Assembly (NCBI RefSeq): GCF_029382255.1
Contig: NZ_JARLLG010000003.1
Coordinates: 248,001 to 312,000, forward strand
Direction: 5' to 3'
DNA from: Isoptericola croceus
GTDB taxonomy: Bacteria > Actinomycetota > Actinomycetes > Actinomycetales > Cellulomonadaceae
DNA: 64,000 nt
Shown: positions 1-7,559 of the stretch, in pieces
Position numbering within the stretch: position 1 is the stretch's first letter
Layout: each line of letters starts with the position of its first letter
The notes under the pieces: generated by a model
Database searches by the model: none
Told to the model about the DNA's origin: nothing
Seen by the model: only the letters and a program-made list of their open reading frames with translations
Translations under genes and position numbers: made by a program

Positions 1-523
1 CGTCGCCGACCTGCAGCCGCACCATCCGGTCCACGTACTCCTGCGGTGTGCCGAGGCCGTAGATGCACGACACGGAGGCCACCACGACCGTGTCGCGCCG
101 GGTCAGCAGGTTCGACGTCGCCGAGTGCCGCAGACGCTCCACCTCGTCGTTGATCGACGAGTCCTTCTCGATGTAGGTGTCCGTCTGCGCGATGTACGCC
201 TCGGGCTGGTAGTAGTCGTAGTACGACACGAAGTACTCGACGGCGTTGTTGGGCAACAGCTCGCGGAACTCCGTGGCGAGCTGTGCCGCCAACGTCTTGT
301 TCGGCGCCATGATGAGCGTCGGCCGTTGCAGCTTCTCGATCAACCAGGCGGTCGTCGCGCTCTTGCCGGTACCGGTGGCGCCCAGCAGGACGACATCCTT
401 CTCACCCGCCTGGATCCGCTCCGCGAGAGCTCCGATCGCCGTCGGCTGGTCACCGCTGGGCTCATAGTCCGAGATCACCTCGAAGGGAGCCACGGTTCGC
501 TGCAGGTCGGTCACGGGTCGCAT
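1..523 (-). CDS. uvrB: UvrABC system protein B, N-terminal 174 residues (cut by window edge)
   Basis: This is the helicase-like subunit of nucleotide excision repair, which verifies the lesion handed over by UvrA and recruits UvrC. The visible part starts [14 protein letters not shown], has the Walker A loop [10 protein letters not shown], and contains the beta-hairpin tyrosines ([10 protein letters not shown]) that UvrB inserts between the DNA strands. It continues through [11 protein letters not shown], as expected for the family. The ATG at 523 is the only start that keeps the conserved N-terminus. The remaining helicase domains lie beyond base 1. Pcp and coaE lie upstream in the same direction, separated by about 70 bp. 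A uvrB-coaE-rpsA-polA neighbourhood is common in Actinobacteria. Confidence 0.97.
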   Translation of the reverse strand, partial: MRPVTDLQRTVAPFEVISDYEPSGDQPTAIGALAERIQAGEKDVVLLGATGTGKSATTAWLIEKLQRPTLIMAPNKTLAAQLATEFRELLPNNAVEYFVSYYDYYQPEAYIAQTDTYIEKDSSINDEVERLRHSATSNLLTRRDTVVVASVSCIYGLGTPQEYVDRMVRLQVGD

Positions 524-593
524 ACCCCCCACCGTAGGCCGGGCCACCGACAGCCGCCCCGTCGAGACCGGCCGGGCCGGGGCGGTCGGTCGC

Positions 594-1223
594 TCAGTGC
601 TCGGCCCCGGCGGCGACGGGCAGGTCGACGACGAGCCCGGCGCGGTGGTCCGCGGCCGTGCGCACCACGATCCCCAGGGCGCGTGCCGCCGTGACAGCGT
701 CGACGACGTCGCCGGCCGGCACGTGGACGAAGCCGGCCGGCACGCCCGTGCCAGCCACCGCGTGCGCCAGCGCGTAGAAGGTCGCGTTGCAGACGTAGGT
801 GCCGGCGGTGTTGCTCACGCTCACCGGGATACCCGCCTCCCGGACGGCGACGAGGATCGCCTTGAGGGGCAGAGAGCTCAGGTGGGCGACGGGACCACCG
901 ACGACCACGGGCTCGTCCACCGGGGACCGCCCCGCGTTGTCGGGGATCCGGGCGTCGGCGACGTTGATCGCGACCCGTTCGAGCCGGACCGTGCTGGCAC
1001 CCGTGGCAAGCCCGGTGCAGACCACGACCTGCGGCGCGTGCTCGGCGAGCAGCTCCCGCACCCTTGCTCTGGCCCCGTCGAACGTGACGGGCAGCCGGGC
1101 CACCACCAGCTCCTCGGGATGTCCTGCCGCGGCCCAGCGGGCGGCCAGCTCCTGGACCGCCTCCCAGGACTCGTTGACGGAGGCGCCGTCGAACGGCTCG
1201 AAACCCGTGACGAGGATCTTCAC
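594..1223 (-). CDS. pcp: Pyroglutamyl-peptidase I (pyrrolidone-carboxylate peptidase)
   Basis: A 209-residue cytosolic cysteine peptidase of family C15 that removes N-terminal pyroglutamate from peptides. It begins with the family hallmark [12 protein letters not shown]. The predicted catalytic triad is Glu82 (in [17 protein letters not shown]), Cys145 (in [14 protein letters not shown]) and His167 (in GFVHVPA). The GTG at 1223 is chosen because it begins exactly at the conserved strand. It overlaps the coaE stop codon by 4 bp (GTGA), so translation is probably coupled to coaE. Upstream in-frame residues are Arg/Gly-rich shadow sequence of coaE. The length is normal for the family. Confidence 0.93.
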   Translation of the reverse strand: MKILVTGFEPFDGASVNESWEAVQELAARWAAAGHPEELVVARLPVTFDGARARVRELLAEHAPQVVVCTGLATGASTVRLERVAINVADARIPDNAGRSPVDEPVVVGGPVAHLSSLPLKAILVAVREAGIPVSVSNTAGTYVCNATFYALAHAVAGTGVPAGFVHVPAGDVVDAVTAARALGIVVRTAADHRAGLVVDLPVAAGAEH

Positions 1224-1858
1224 GCCCGCTCGTCCTCCTCGGCAGCCAGCTCCTGCTCGACCTCTTCGGCCACCCGCGCCCACAGCTCGTCGACCTGTGC
1301 CCGGAGCTCGTCCGGCGTGCCGGCCCCGTCGAGGACGACGTCGGCCACCGCCAGGCGCTCCTCGTCGTCCGCCTGTGCCGCGACCCGCGACCTGGCCTCC
1401 GCCTCGGTCAGCGACCGCCCGTTCACGAGCCGCCCGACGCGCTGCGCTGCCGGGGCGTCGACGACCGCGAGCAGGTGGAACCGTTCGGCCTGGCCTGTCT
1501 CGACGAGCAGCGGGACGTCGTGCACGACGACGGCGCGCGGGTCTGCGGCGCCGGCCGCGGCCTCCTGCTCGGCAGCCAGTCGGCGGACCTGCGGGTGCAC
1601 GATGCGCTCGAGCCGCTCGCGCGCCGCCGGGTCGTCGAAGACGAGCCGTCCCAGGGCGGGCCGGTCCAGCGCACCGTCGGGGGCGATCATCTGCTCACCG
1701 AACGCCTCGGCCACCTCGGCGAGGCCGACCGACCCGGGCGCGACCGCCTCGCGCGCCAGGAGGTCGTGATCGATTACGACGGCACCCAGCTCCCTGAGCC
1801 GACGGGCGGCGACGGACTTGCCTGCAGCGATACCACCGGTGAGACCAATGCGGAACAT
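1220..1858 (-). CDS. coaE: Dephospho-CoA kinase
   Basis: This enzyme catalyses the last step of coenzyme A synthesis, phosphorylating dephospho-CoA at the ribose 3'-OH. The 212-residue protein starts MFRIGLTGGIAAGKS, which includes the P-loop. It continues with the conserved VIDHDLLAREAV segment and the IVHPQVRR helix of the CoA-binding lid. Some actinobacterial CoaE proteins carry a C-terminal GrpB-like domain; this one does not. A CAGGAT hexamer sits 6 bp before the ATG, so it may be leaderless. It is divergent from the ABC exporter, with 34 bp between the two start codons, and coupled to pcp downstream. Confidence 0.95.
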   Translation of the reverse strand: MFRIGLTGGIAAGKSVAARRLRELGAVVIDHDLLAREAVAPGSVGLAEVAEAFGEQMIAPDGALDRPALGRLVFDDPAARERLERIVHPQVRRLAAEQEAAAGAADPRAVVVHDVPLLVETGQAERFHLLAVVDAPAAQRVGRLVNGRSLTEAEARSRVAAQADDEERLAVADVVLDGAGTPDELRAQVDELWARVAEEVEQELAAEEDERA

Positions 1859-1879
1859 GGGCCCATCCTGCCCTCGCCG

Positions 1880-1885
1880 TAGGCT
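1880..1885 (+). promoter_or_regulatory. -10 hexamer for leaderless start of ABC exporter
   Basis: TAGGCT lies 7 bp before the ATG at 1893, which would place the transcription start at the start codon. No ribosome-binding sequence is present. No clear -35 element is visible. Confidence 0.5.
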
Positions 1886-1892
1886 TCACGCC

Positions 1893-3821
1893 ATGAGCAT
1901 GGGTGGGCAGGGATCCGGCGGTCGGCCTGGCGGCGGTGGCGGCATGGGCGGACCGCTGAGGTCCTACGTACAGGACGCGTCCGTGCGCCGCCGTCGGCTG
2001 CCTCGCGAGACGCTCCGCCGTATCCTCGCGTTCGCGCGGCCGTACCGCGGCCGGCTCATCCTCTTCATCGCGCTCCTGCTGGTCAGCGCTGCGGCGGGCG
2101 CGGCCGTACCGCTGCTGTTCCGCAGGCTGATCGACGAGGGCATCGGCGGCGGGGACCGCGAGACCGTGCTCCTCATGTCGGCCGCGGCGGTCGGCCTCGC
2201 CCTCCTGACGGCGCTGCTGGCCCTCGCCGAACGGTGGGTCTCCGCCGTCGTCGGCGAGGAGCTCATCGTCGACCTGCGCACCAGCGTCTTCGACCACGTG
2301 CAGCGCATGCCCCTGGCATTCTTCTCCCGCGCACGCACCGGGGCACTGGTGCAGCGGCTCAACGGCGACGTGCTCGGGGCTCAGCAGGCCTTCACCTCCA
2401 CGTTGCAGACGGTGGTCTCCAACGGGCTCACGATCGTCTTCACCCTCGCGGCGATGTTCGTGATGTCGTGGAGCCTCACCCTCCTGTCGCTGGTGCTCCT
2501 GCCGGCGTTCGTCCTGCCTGCCCGGTGGTTCGGGCGCCGGATCGCCACCCTGGCGCGTCGCGGCTACGAGCTCGACGCCGACGCCGGGCAGCTCATGAAC
2601 GAGCGCTTCAACGTCGCCGGGGCTCACCTCGCGAAGGTCTTCGGCGACCCCGACCGCGAGGCGGCCCGGTATGCCGACCAGGCCCGTGCACTGCGGGACG
2701 TCGGCGTCGCCCGGGCACTGTACTCCACCTGGTTCCGGATCGGGCTGACCACTCTCGCCTCCGTCGCCATCGCCGTCGTGTACGGCGTCGGCGGGCTGCA
2801 GGCGATCGCCGGCGAGCTCACGGTCGGCACGATCGTCGCGCTCACGGCCTATCTCGGGCGCCTCTACGGCCCCCTGAGCGCGATGTCCAACGTCCAGATC
2901 GACGTCATGACCGCGCTCGTCAGCTTCGAGCGCGTCCTCGAGGTGCTCGACCTGGAACCGACGGTGGCCGAGAAGCCCGGCGCGCGGAACCTTCGCGAGG
3001 CGGTGGCCGAGCGTGGTGCGGGCATCGAGCTCGACCAGGTGACGTTCCGCTACCCCCGGGCGGACGAGGTCTCGCTCGCGTCGCTCGAGTCCGTCGCCAC
3101 CGTGCCGAAGGACCCTCCGTCCACGACCCTGCGCGACGTCACCTTCTCGGTGCCGGCCGGCTCGATGGTCGCACTGGTCGGTCGGTCGGGGGCCGGCAAG
3201 ACCACCGTCTCCCAGCTCGTGGTCCGGATGTACGACCCGACCTCCGGCGTCGTGCGGATCGCCGGACAGGACCTGCGCGACGTCACGGCCGCGTCCCTCC
3301 GCGCGACCGTCGGGGTCGTGTCGCAGGAGGCCCACCTCTTCCATGACACCGTCGCGGGCAACCTGCGGTACGCCCGCCCCGAGGCGACCGACGCCGAGCT
3401 GACCCGTGCACTGCAGCAGGCACGGATCTGGGACCTGGTCGCACGCATGCCCGAAGGCTTGGAGACCGTCGTCGGGGACCGCGGGTACCGTCTCTCCGGC
3501 GGGGAACGTCAGCGTCTGGCGATCGCGAGGCTGCTGCTCAAGGCACCCGACGTCGTGGTGCTCGACGAGGCGACCGCCCACCTGGACTCCGAGTCCGAGG
3601 CAGCCGTGCAGGCGGCGCTCGACGAGGCGCTCGCCGGCCGCACCTCGCTCGTCATCGCGCACCGGCTCTCGACCGTGCGGGCTGCCGACGCCATTGTGGT
3701 GCTCGACGACGGCGCGGTCGTGGAGCGAGGGACGCACGCGGAGCTGCTGGAGTCGAGCGGGCTGTACGCCGAGCTGTACCGCACGCAGTTCGCCGACCTC
3801 GACGACCCGTCGCCGGCATAG
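1893..3821 (+). CDS. ABC exporter, fused transmembrane and ATPase domains
   Basis: A 642-residue half-transporter (type IV ABC exporter fold). It has a Gly-rich N-terminus, then a transmembrane domain of about six helices (residues ~45-330) and a nucleotide-binding domain from ~370. Visible motifs are Walker A GRSGAGKTT, signature LSGGERQR, Walker B VVVLDEAT and the H-loop IAHRLST. It presumably works as a homodimer in the cytoplasmic membrane; the substrate cannot be told from sequence. The ATG at 1893 is preceded by TAGGCT at 7 bp, suggesting leaderless expression. It converges on rpsA, from which it is separated by a long palindrome. Confidence 0.92.
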   Translation: MSMGGQGSGGRPGGGGGMGGPLRSYVQDASVRRRRLPRETLRRILAFARPYRGRLILFIALLLVSAAAGAAVPLLFRRLIDEGIGGGDRETVLLMSAAAVGLALLTALLALAERWVSAVVGEELIVDLRTSVFDHVQRMPLAFFSRARTGALVQRLNGDVLGAQQAFTSTLQTVVSNGLTIVFTLAAMFVMSWSLTLLSLVLLPAFVLPARWFGRRIATLARRGYELDADAGQLMNERFNVAGAHLAKVFGDPDREAARYADQARALRDVGVARALYSTWFRIGLTTLASVAIAVVYGVGGLQAIAGELTVGTIVALTAYLGRLYGPLSAMSNVQIDVMTALVSFERVLEVLDLEPTVAEKPGARNLREAVAERGAGIELDQVTFRYPRADEVSLASLESVATVPKDPPSTTLRDVTFSVPAGSMVALVGRSGAGKTTVSQLVVRMYDPTSGVVRIAGQDLRDVTAASLRATVGVVSQEAHLFHDTVAGNLRYARPEATDAELTRALQQARIWDLVARMPEGLETVVGDRGYRLSGGERQRLAIARLLLKAPDVVVLDEATAHLDSESEAAVQAALDEALAGRTSLVIAHRLSTVRAADAIVVLDDGAVVERGTHAELLESSGLYAELYRTQFADLDDPSPA

Positions 3822-3900
3822 CGAGGCCGGGACGCCGAGAGGGTGCATGCACACGATCGTGTGCATGCACCCTCTCTGTCTCGGCGTGCCGGCCTCGCTA
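3819..3900. terminator. Long inverted repeat between convergent ABC exporter and rpsA genes
   Basis: The sequence folds into one hairpin centred between 3856 and 3857. The inner 20 bp on each side (3837-3856 and 3857-3876) pair perfectly. After a 6-nt bulge (3877-3882), another 18 pairs with one mismatch follow (3819-3836 with 3883-3900). The core holds two copies of the self-complementary decamer GTGCATGCAC. It lies between two convergent stop codons, so a bidirectional terminator is the simplest reading. There is no T-run, as is usual in high-GC actinobacteria. Confidence 0.75.
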
Positions 3901-3917
3901 GCTCGGCCGGCACCGGC

Positions 3918-5426
3918 TCAGTTGCCGGTCAGCTTCTCACGGAGCGCGGCGAGCGCCTCGTCGGAAGCCAGCGTGCCGCCGGTCTCCTCCTGCTGCACCG
4001 GAGCAGCCGAGGAGTAGGACGACGACGCCGTGGACGACGAGGACGACGAACCGCTGCTCGAACCGCTGGAGACGACGTCTCCGGCGGCGGCGTCGGCGTC
4101 GGCCGACAGCGCCGCGCGGACCTGCTCGCGGTGCGACTCCCAGCGGGCGTGCGCCTTGGCGTACTCCGCCTCCCAGGCCTCACGCTGCGTCTCGAAGCCC
4201 TCGAGCCACTCGTTGGTCTCCGGGTCGAAGCCTTCGGGGTACTTGTACTCCCCGTTCTCGTCGTAGTCGGCAGCCATGCCGTAGAGCGCCGGGTCGAAGT
4301 CCTCGGACTCCGGGTCCATGCCCTCGTTGGCCTGCTTGAGCGACAGCGAGATCCGGCGACGCTCGAGGTCGATGTCGATGACCTTGACGAAGACCTCGGC
4401 ACCCACCTGGACGACCTGCTCGGGCAGCTCGACGTGGCGGACCGCCAGCTCGGAGATGTGCACGAGGCCCTCGATGCCGTCCTCGACACGGACGAACGCA
4501 CCGAACGGCACCAGCTTGGTGACCTTGCCCGGCACGACCTGGCCGATGGCGTGCGTGCGGGCGAAGGTCTGCCACGGGTCCTCCTGCGTCGCCTTCAGCG
4601 ACAGGGAGACACGCTCGCGGTCGAAGTCGACGTCGAGCACCTCGACGGTGACCTCCTGGCCGACCTCGACGACCTCGGACGGGTGGTCGATGTGCTTCCA
4701 GGAGAGCTCGGAGACGTGCACGAGGCCGTCCACGCCGCCCAGGTCGACGAACGCGCCGAAGTTGACGATCGACGAGACGACGCCGGGGCGCACCTGGCCC
4801 TTCTGCAGGGTCTGCAGGAAGGTGGAGCGGACCTCGGACTGCGTCTGCTCGAGCCACGCGCGGCGCGACAGGACCACGTTGTTGCGGTTCTTGTCGAGCT
4901 CGATGATCTTGGCCTCGATCTCCTTGCCGACGTACGGCGCGAGGTCGCGGACGCGGCGCATCTCCACCAGGGAGGCGGGGAGGAAGCCGCGCAGGCCGAT
5001 GTCCAGGATGAGGCCGCCCTTGACGACCTCGATGACGGTGCCGGTGACGACGCCGTCCTCTTCCTTGATCTTCTCGATCGTGCCCCAGGCGCGCTCGTAC
5101 TGGGCGCGCTTCTTGGACAGGATCAGGCGACCCTCCTTGTCCTCCTTCTGGAGGACGAGAGCCTCGACGGCGTCACCGACGGTGACGACCTCGCCCGGGT
5201 CCACGTCGTGCTTGATGGAGAGCTCACGCGACGGGATCACGCCCTCCGTCTTGTAGCCGATGTCGAGGAGGACCTCGTCGCGGTCGACCTTGACGATCGT
5301 GCCTTCGACGATGTCACCATCGTTGAAGTACTTGATGGTGGCGTCGACGGCGGCAAGGAAGTCTTCCTCGGTGCCGATGTCGTTGACGGCGACCTGCGGG
5401 GCGGACTTCGTGGTGGAGATGGTCAT
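3918..5426 (-). CDS. rpsA: 30S ribosomal protein S1
   Basis: A 502-residue protein with four consecutive S1 RNA-binding domains (about residues 30-110, 115-195, 205-285 and 290-375). Typical motifs include VEGTIVKVDRDEVLLDIGYKTEGVIP and repeated FGAFVD/GLVHISEL cores. S1 holds mRNA on the small ribosomal subunit. The last ~150 residues are acidic, then serine-rich (SSGSSSGSSSSSS), the low-complexity tail found in actinobacterial S1. The ATG at 5426 begins MTISTTKSAPQVAVND and has a GGAG about 10 bp upstream. The gene has its own promoter ~160 bp upstream. It is single, between pfk and the convergent ABC exporter. Confidence 0.97.
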   Translation of the reverse strand: MTISTTKSAPQVAVNDIGTEEDFLAAVDATIKYFNDGDIVEGTIVKVDRDEVLLDIGYKTEGVIPSRELSIKHDVDPGEVVTVGDAVEALVLQKEDKEGRLILSKKRAQYERAWGTIEKIKEEDGVVTGTVIEVVKGGLILDIGLRGFLPASLVEMRRVRDLAPYVGKEIEAKIIELDKNRNNVVLSRRAWLEQTQSEVRSTFLQTLQKGQVRPGVVSSIVNFGAFVDLGGVDGLVHVSELSWKHIDHPSEVVEVGQEVTVEVLDVDFDRERVSLSLKATQEDPWQTFARTHAIGQVVPGKVTKLVPFGAFVRVEDGIEGLVHISELAVRHVELPEQVVQVGAEVFVKVIDIDLERRRISLSLKQANEGMDPESEDFDPALYGMAADYDENGEYKYPEGFDPETNEWLEGFETQREAWEAEYAKAHARWESHREQVRAALSADADAAAGDVVSSGSSSGSSSSSSTASSSYSSAAPVQQEETGGTLASDEALAALREKLTGN

Positions 5427-5586
5427 TGAGTAGTTGCTCCGATGCGGACAGGACATAGTGCGGACAGGGTCGTGGTGCAGGCGTGTTGTGCGGCTGCTGA
5501 CCGGACCGGCGAGTCTGATCAGGCACCTGAACGGGAGCCGTCGGCCACGCACAGGCCAGCATCACAGGCGCACTGCACCGCCGACC

Positions 5587-5615
5587 ATCCTATCTGTGCC
5601 GTTTGGAGGGGTCAA
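5587..5615 (-). promoter_or_regulatory. rpsA promoter, sigma-70 type
   Basis: Read on the minus strand, TTGACC (5615-5610) and TAGGAT (5592-5587) are separated by 17 bp, the optimal spacing for the housekeeping sigma factor. This predicts a 5' UTR of roughly 155 nt before the rpsA ATG, in which nothing else is recognisable. Confidence 0.75.
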
Positions 5616-5646
5616 CGCCGGTGACGGCGAGGCCTTGAGAGCCCGG

Positions 5647-6672
5647 TCACGCGAGGGTCCCGGCCACGGCGAGCAGGTCGGCAGGCACCTGCTTGACCTT
5701 GCCTGCGATCTCCGCGAGGTCGACCAGGACGACGTCCTCCCCGTGCAGGGCGGTCATGACCCCCGACGAGCCTGCTGACACCGCGTCGATCGCTGCCACC
5801 CCGAAGCGCGAGCCCAGGATCCTGTCCGAGGGCGTGGGCGTCCCGCCCCGCTGCACGTGCCCGAGCACCGTGACGCGGGTGTCGAAACCGGTCCGGTCGG
5901 CGATCTCCGCACCCAGCCGTTCGCCGATCGCCCCGGCGACGATCTCCCCGAAAGGGCCGAGCTGCGTGCGGTACTGCATCGAGGTTCCCTCGGCGGGGAC
6001 AGCACCCTCGGCCACGACGATGATCGAGAAGCTCGCGTGCGCCCGGTGGCGGTGTTTCAGGAACCGCACCACGCGATCGATGTCGAACGGGTCCTCCGGC
6101 GCGAGGACGAGCTCCGCCCCGCCCGCGATGCCGGCCGACACGGCGATCCAGCCGGCGTGCCGGCCCATCACCTCGACGATCATGACGCGGTTGTGGCTCT
6201 CCGCCGTGGTGTGGATGCGGTCCACCGCCTCCGTCGCGATGCTCACCGCCGTGTCGAAGCCGATCGACCTGTCGGTGCCCCACACGTCGTTGTCGATCGT
6301 CTTCGGGATCGCGACGATACGCACCCCCGCCTCGGCGACCTTGCTCGCCGCGTGCAGCGTCCCGTCCCCGCCGATGCAGATCAACGCCTCGACACGCTCG
6401 GCCTCCAGCGTCGCGAGGACCGCCTCCATCCCACCGTCGTCGGCGTGCGGGTGGTAGCGCGCCGTCCCCAGCATCGTCCCGCCGGTCGGCAGGACGTTGC
6501 GGATGTGCTGGCGCGTCAGCGGCATCACGTCACCGTCCGCGAGACCTCTCCACCCGTTCCGGAACCCGACGATCGTGTGCCCGTGCTCGCCCTCGCCGCG
6601 CTTGACGACGGCCCGCACGGCGGCGTTCAGCCCCGGGACGTCGCCCCCTCCGGTGAGTAGACCGACACGCAC
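5647..6672 (-). CDS. pfkA: 6-phosphofructokinase
   Basis: A 341-residue phosphofructokinase of glycolysis, converting fructose 6-phosphate to fructose 1,6-bisphosphate. It has the N-terminal LLTGGGDVPGLN phosphate loop, GGDGTLHAA at 101-109, PKTIDND at 123-129 with the catalytic Asp, and MGRHAGW. The donor-site residues are Gly104 together with Lys124. In the family, Gly104 goes with ATP use and Lys124 is typical of PPi-dependent or actinobacterial mixed-clade enzymes, so the phosphoryl donor cannot be read with certainty. The GTG at 6672 has GGAGG 6 bp upstream. The gene is divergent from the methyltransferase. Confidence 0.93.
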   Translation of the reverse strand: MRVGLLTGGGDVPGLNAAVRAVVKRGEGEHGHTIVGFRNGWRGLADGDVMPLTRQHIRNVLPTGGTMLGTARYHPHADDGGMEAVLATLEAERVEALICIGGDGTLHAASKVAEAGVRIVAIPKTIDNDVWGTDRSIGFDTAVSIATEAVDRIHTTAESHNRVMIVEVMGRHAGWIAVSAGIAGGAELVLAPEDPFDIDRVVRFLKHRHRAHASFSIIVVAEGAVPAEGTSMQYRTQLGPFGEIVAGAIGERLGAEIADRTGFDTRVTVLGHVQRGGTPTPSDRILGSRFGVAAIDAVSAGSSGVMTALHGEDVVLVDLAEIAGKVKQVPADLLAVAGTLA

Positions 6673-6756
6673 GATGTTCCTCCAGGGATCTTCGGGGATC
6701 AAGACGTTCTGGAGACTACCGACCGGATGTGTCCGCGAGGTGTCGGGTGACACCAT

Positions 6757-7554
6757 GTGGACGTGACAGCGACCTGGTTCGGCTACCGCGACGCACCCGA
6801 CGACGACGGGGCTGCGCGCGCATGGTGGGACGCCCACGCCGACGAGTACCTCGACGACCACGGGCGCTTCCTCGGCGACGCGGGCTTTCGCTGGGGGCCT
6901 GAAGGCCTCACGGAGTCGGAGGCACGGCTCCTCGGCGACGTGCGGGGTGCCCAGGTGCTCGAGGTCGGCGCCGGAGCGGCGCACTGCTCACGCTGGCTCG
7001 CGGGCCAGGGAGCACAGGTCGTCGCGACCGATGTCGCGCCGGCCATGCTGGACGCCGCAGCACGTCTCGACACCCGGACCGGCACGCACGTCCCGACGGT
7101 GGAGGCGGACGCCCGCGCGCTGCCCTTCGCCGACGCGAGCTTCGATGTCGTCTTCACCTCGTTCGGTGCGATCCCCTTCGTCGCCGACGCCGGGCGCGTG
7201 CACGCCGAGGCGGCACGCGTGCTGCGGACGGGCGGCCGATGGGTGTTCTCGGTGACGCACCCTCTGCGCTGGGCGTTTCCCGACGACCCGAGCGCCGACG
7301 GCCTGACGGCGCAGCGGTCCTACTTCGACCGCCGCCCCTACGTCGAGGCGGACGATGCGGGTCGCGTCGTCTATGCCGAGCACCATCGGACGGTCGGCGA
7401 CCACGTCCGCGACGTCGTGGCGGCAGGACTGCGCCTGCGAGACCTCGTCGAGCCCGAGTGGCCGGCCTGGAACGACCAGACCTGGGGCGGCTGGGGTCCC
7501 GTGCGCGGCGCTCTCCTGCCGGGTACGGCGGTGTTCGTCACCGCCAAGGACTGA
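6757..7554 (+). CDS. Class I SAM-dependent methyltransferase
   Basis: A 265-residue protein with a Rossmann methyltransferase fold. Motif I is VLEVGAGAAHCSRWLA (~residues 66-81), followed by the acidic ATDVAPAMLDAA and motif IV FDVVFTSFGAIPF. The methyl acceptor is unknown. Close relatives are annotated only as class I methyltransferases. The start is GTG at 6757 or GTG at 6763; an ATG at 6755 is out of frame and hits a stop at once. It diverges from pfkA across 84 bp and runs convergently into the 3' end of polA with a 5-bp gap. Confidence 0.85.
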   Translation: MDVTATWFGYRDAPDDDGAARAWWDAHADEYLDDHGRFLGDAGFRWGPEGLTESEARLLGDVRGAQVLEVGAGAAHCSRWLAGQGAQVVATDVAPAMLDAAARLDTRTGTHVPTVEADARALPFADASFDVVFTSFGAIPFVADAGRVHAEAARVLRTGGRWVFSVTHPLRWAFPDDPSADGLTAQRSYFDRRPYVEADDAGRVVYAEHHRTVGDHVRDVVAAGLRLRDLVEPEWPAWNDQTWGGWGPVRGALLPGTAVFVTAKD

Positions 7555-7559
7555 ACCGG

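Noticed and set aside
597-1797. Long plus-strand reading frames opposite pcp and coaE
   Set aside because: They are Arg/Ala/Pro-rich shadows of the minus-strand genes without domain motifs, as is common in high-GC DNA.
3843-5429. A 528-residue plus-strand frame opposite rpsA
   Set aside because: It is a mirror of S1-domain coding sequence, rich in Asp/Leu/Val repeats; rpsA has clear domains, promoter and ribosome-binding site.
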